In this document: piece after piece, positions 47,204 through 49,900 of the stretch
How positions within the stretch are numbered: position 1 is the stretch's first letter
How the letters are laid out: each line of letters begins with the position of its first letter
NCBI RefSeq assembly: GCF_016745255.1
Contig: NZ_JADOEQ010000024.1
Coordinates: forward strand, 1 to 49,900
DNA length: 49,900 bases
Direction of reading: 5' to 3'
From: Enterococcus sp. BWR-S5
Lineage (GTDB): Bacteria > Bacillota > Bacilli > Lactobacillales > Enterococcaceae
Notes under the pieces: model-generated
Database searches by the model: none
Told to the model about the DNA's origin: nothing
Seen by the model: only the letters and a program-made list of their open reading frames with translations
Translations under genes and position numbers: made by a program

Positions 47204-48317
47204 GCCTGTATTACCGGGCCAGATGATCGGAATTGTCGGCGGAGGGCAATTGGGAAAAATGATGGCATTAAGTGCGAAAGAAATGGGTTTTCGAATTGCC
47301 GTATTAGACCCAAGCGTTGACTGTCCTGCTGCTCAAGTAGCAGACTGGCATTTATTGGCTGAATATAATGATTTAGAGGCCTTAGAGGAATTGGCTAACA
47401 GGTCTGAGGTTGTGACCTATGAATTTGAGAATGTAGATGTCGATAGTTTGATTCATATCCAGCATCTTGTAGATATTCCTCAAGGAACAGATTTATTGGC
47501 AATCACTCAGGATCGTTTGTTGGAAAAAAGCTTTTTGGAATCAAATAATATTGTAATCGCTCCTTATGCAACGATTGTCAGTCCAACAGATATTCAGGAT
47601 GCAATTGATGGGATTGGCTATCCTTGTGTCTTGAAAACAACTCGCGGCGGCTATGATGGGAAAGGGCAGTATGTGTTGTATAGTCCTTCTGATTTAGCAC
47701 CGTCAATGAATCTTTTAAAGGACGGAACCTGTGTCTTAGAGGCCTGGATTCCATTTGAAAAAGAAATTTCTGTCTTGGTCTCTGGAAATGGTCAGGGAGA
47801 TATTGAGACATTCCCCGTTGTGGAAAATATCCATCGTAACAATATTCTTCACGAAACAATTGCTCCTGCAAGAGTGGATGATGAGGTCATCGAAGAGGCA
47901 CAGCGAATTGCCAGATTGATTGCCAAAGAAGTCAATCTAGCGGGAACACTTGCTGTTGAAATGTTTTTAACTAATAATGGCGGTATTTACGTAAATGAAC
48001 TGGCACCAAGACCGCATAATTCGGGACACTATACCATTGAAGCCTGCAGCTTTAGTCAGTTTGACACACACATCCGTGGTATCTGCGGGTGGTCCATTCC
48101 GTCAATAGAGCTTCTTTCCAATGCTGTTATGGTGAATGTTATGGGCGATGAAATCTATGAGACAATGGACTTTATTACGGAGAAAATGAATTGGCATTTT
48201 CATTATTATGGAAAGTCAGAAGCGAAGCCGGCAAGAAAAATGGGCCATATCACTATCTTAACTGAGGATATATTCGATACATTAGAAGAAATTTATCAAA
48301 CCAGTATTTGGGATTAG
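47190..48317 (+). CDS. purK: N5-carboxyaminoimidazole ribonucleotide synthase
   Basis: ATP-grasp protein of 375 residues. N-terminal [30 protein letters not shown], central [14 protein letters not shown] (ATP-binding loop) and [30 protein letters not shown] (Mg/ATP site) are all conserved. It makes N5-CAIR from AIR, ATP and bicarbonate. It starts inside the end of purE (ATG 47190; a GTG one codon earlier is possible), a sign of translational coupling. Confidence 0.95.
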   Translation: MTLNKPVLPGQMIGIVGGGQLGKMMALSAKEMGFRIAVLDPSVDCPAAQVADWHLLAEYNDLEALEELANRSEVVTYEFENVDVDSLIHIQHLVDIPQGTDLLAITQDRLLEKSFLESNNIVIAPYATIVSPTDIQDAIDGIGYPCVLKTTRGGYDGKGQYVLYSPSDLAPSMNLLKDGTCVLEAWIPFEKEISVLVSGNGQGDIETFPVVENIHRNNILHETIAPARVDDEVIEEAQRIARLIAKEVNLAGTLAVEMFLTNNGGIYVNELAPRPHNSGHYTIEACSFSQFDTHIRGICGWSIPSIELLSNAVMVNVMGDEIYETMDFITEKMNWHFHYYGKSEAKPARKMGHITILTEDIFDTLEEIYQTSIWD

Positions 48318-48331
48318 GAAGGGATAAGACA

Positions 48332-49624
48332 ATGATTGATCGTTATTCAAGACCGGAAATGAGAAATATTTGGACAGATGAAAACCGTTATCAAGCATGG
48401 CTGGAGGTAGAAATTCTGGCAGATGAAGCATGGGCTGAGCTAGGAGAAATTCCTAAGGAAGACGTGCAGAAAATCAGAGAGAATGCTTCCTTTGATGTTG
48501 CAAGAATCTTGGAAATCGAAGAAACGACCAGACATGATGTAGTTGCCTTTACGAGAGCAGTATCAGAAACATTAGGGGAAGAACGCAAGTGGGTTCACTA
48601 TGGTCTTACAAGTACCGATGTTGTTGATACAGCTTATGGATATTTGTTGAAACAGGCAAATGATATTTTACGTAAAGATTTAAAGGTATTCACTGAAATT
48701 ATTGGAGAAAAAGCGAAAGAACATAAATATACAGTAATGATGGGGCGGACACATGGCGTACATGCGGAGCCTACGACCTTTGGCTTAAAGCTGGCGTTAT
48801 GGTATTCAGAAATGAAACGCAACATCGAACGTTTCGAACATGCGGCAAAAGGGGTAGAAGCCGGAAAAATCAGTGGAGCAGTAGGTACCTTTGCGAATAT
48901 TCCTCCATTTGTTGAGGAATATGTCTGTGATAAACTAGGTATTCGTCCACAGGAGATTTCTACTCAGGTCTTGCCTCGTGACCTCCATGCTGAGTATTTT
49001 TCTGCGTTGGCATTGATTGCGACGAGTATTGAGAAGTTTGCGACTGAAATTCGCGGACTGCAAAAATCTGAGACAAGAGAAGTAGAGGAATTCTTTGCAA
49101 AAGGACAAAAGGGTTCATCTGCAATGCCTCATAAACGAAACCCGATTGGCTCTGAAAACATGAGCGGCTTGGCACGTGTCGTTAGAGGGCACATGGTTAC
49201 TGCTTATGAAAATGTTTCTTTATGGCACGAAAGAGATATCTCTCATTCTTCAGCAGAACGAATCATTATTCCTGATACAACGATGCTATTGAACTATATG
49301 TTAAATCGTTTTGGAAACATTGTGAAGAATTTGACTGTATTCCCTGAAAACATGAAGCGTAATATGAATGCAACCTTTGGCCTGATTTACAGTCAGCGCG
49401 TGCTGCTTAAGTTAATCGATCATGGAATGACTCGTGAAGAGGCTTATGACTTGGTTCAGCCAAAAACGGCGTATGCTTGGGATCATCAGATGGATTTCAA
49501 ACCGTTGTTGGAGCAGGATGAAAAAATTACTTCGGTTCTTTCCCAAGAAGAGCTGGATGATGCCTTCGATTATAACTACCATTTAAAGAATGTCGACACG
49601 ATTTTTGACCGTGTAGGCTTATAA
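48332..49624 (+). CDS. purB: adenylosuccinate lyase
   Basis: Protein of 430 residues of the fumarase/aspartase superfamily. [27 protein letters not shown] opens the protein; the His-containing [18 protein letters not shown] and the flexible signature [17 protein letters not shown] are present. It cleaves SAICAR and adenylosuccinate in purine and AMP synthesis. AGGAAGGG precedes ATG at 48332, 14 bases after purK. The operon ends after it; purC is not next, unlike the usual purEKC order. Confidence 0.95.
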   Translation: MIDRYSRPEMRNIWTDENRYQAWLEVEILADEAWAELGEIPKEDVQKIRENASFDVARILEIEETTRHDVVAFTRAVSETLGEERKWVHYGLTSTDVVDTAYGYLLKQANDILRKDLKVFTEIIGEKAKEHKYTVMMGRTHGVHAEPTTFGLKLALWYSEMKRNIERFEHAAKGVEAGKISGAVGTFANIPPFVEEYVCDKLGIRPQEISTQVLPRDLHAEYFSALALIATSIEKFATEIRGLQKSETREVEEFFAKGQKGSSAMPHKRNPIGSENMSGLARVVRGHMVTAYENVSLWHERDISHSSAERIIIPDTTMLLNYMLNRFGNIVKNLTVFPENMKRNMNATFGLIYSQRVLLKLIDHGMTREEAYDLVQPKTAYAWDHQMDFKPLLEQDEKITSVLSQEELDDAFDYNYHLKNVDTIFDRVGL

Positions 49625-49629
49625 TAAGC

Positions 49630-49672
49630 AAATCCCTCATTCAATGACAACTGTTGAATGAGGGATTTTTTT
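49630..49672 (+). terminator. terminator of purEKB
   Basis: AAATCCCTCATTCAA (49630-49644) pairs with TTGAATGAGGGATTT (49655-49669), then T. Confidence 0.93.
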
Positions 49673-49788
49673 GTTGTGTATTGATAAAGAAGCGTCAATA
49701 CTTGAAAAGAGGTTTGTGTTTTAGAAAGAAGAAGGGAGCCTGCTTCATTTATTTATGTTCGTCTCCCATTCTGATAGACAGTAATTAT

Positions 49789-49864
49789 CCACCCGCATAG
49801 CGGGTGGCTTTTTAATAGCCCTAGAAGGGCTCATTACTTGCTGCTCCCTTCAAGGGAGCTTTTT
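49789..49864. repeat. three tandem compact hairpins, possible mobile-element end
   Basis: CCACCCGC-ATA-GCGGGTGG (49789-49807), AGCCCT-AGA-AGGGCT (49817-49831) and GCTCCCTT-C-AAGGGAGC (49843-49859), the first and third followed by T runs. Stem-loop groups like these occur at the ends of IS200/IS605-type elements and protect against outside transcription. No transposase is in the window; it would have to lie beyond base 49900. Confidence 0.4.
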
Positions 49865-49900
49865 AAGAGACCGCCAACCGCTATCTCTCTATTTTTTTCT

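Overview
The window reads as chromosomal DNA of a low-GC Gram-positive coccus, most likely Enterococcus or a close relative in the Lactobacillales. The evidence is an rrn-distal tRNA string in the Bacillus trnD order (with some members missing), a tRNA-Asn of enterococcal type, GGAGG ribosome binding sites with frequent TTG/GTG starts, a manganese-repressor palindrome before mntH, catabolite and purine regulation of Firmicutes type, and KtrB, xpt-pbuX, NagA and YxeA-type proteins. No prophage, CRISPR array or intact transposase is seen. Assignment to species is not attempted.

Layout. 1-1200: 3' end of a 5S rRNA gene, then 12 tRNA genes (Asn, Ser, Glu, Val, Asp, Phe, Tyr, Trp, His, Gln, Cys, Leu-CAA) and a terminator. 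1200-5700: a B3/B4-domain (tRNA-editing-like) gene behind a 15-codon leader ORF and a hairpin that covers its ribosome binding site, a remnant of an Mga-like regulator, a patatin-like lipase, an alpha/beta hydrolase and a P1-family self-cleaving peptidase. 5900-9700: a LysR regulator followed by a flavodoxin, cupin, carboxymuconolactone-decarboxylase-like protein and MFS exporter, which looks like a redox or electrophile-response unit. 9850-12910: an OmpR-type two-component system and a PepSY lipoprotein that share a palindromic site. 12970-19072: RpiR regulator and divergent Gfo/Idh oxidoreductase, mntH, an aldo/keto reductase with a MerR-type promoter, and a GH105 hydrolase with a cre site.

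19100-27100: small conserved proteins, a methyltransferase, ktrB, a nucleoid-associated NA37-like gene with a long, apparently structured leader, YxeA, a small pyrophosphatase-like protein, a YugP zinc peptidase, tadA and SRP RNA. 27270-29100: two single-tRNA units (Leu-GAG, Leu-CAG) around two acetyltransferases. 29100-35250: PH-domain protein, alaA, a DUF2187-like protein, an RNPP-type HTH-TPR regulator, nagA, and a membrane-anchored nuclease abutting a possible SUKH-like partner. 35757-40800: NfeD and flotillin membrane-domain pair, two divergent FUSC/aromatic-acid-exporter paralogues and a YqeK-like HD protein. 40800-43900: Gfo/Idh oxidoreductase, a GH73 glucosaminidase and a TIM-barrel protein. 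44000-49650: guanine-riboswitch-controlled xpt-pbuX embedded between palindromic repeats, then PurBox-controlled purE-purK-purB. The right edge carries three compact hairpins that may mark the end of a mobile element.

Functional threads. Purine salvage (xpt, pbuX, guanine riboswitch) and purine synthesis (purEKB, PurR boxes) sit side by side under different sensors. Translation-related genes include 14 tRNAs, tadA, SRP RNA and the B3/B4 gene. Much of the rest is single genes or two-gene units with their own terminators. The most interesting unexplained structures are the leader-ORF/RBS hairpin before the B3/B4 gene, the roughly 160-nt structured leader before the NA37-like gene, the shared operator of the two-component system and PepSY gene, the nuclease/partner pair, and the palindromic repeats flanking the guanine riboswitch. 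All assignments are from reading the sequence; no database search was run.
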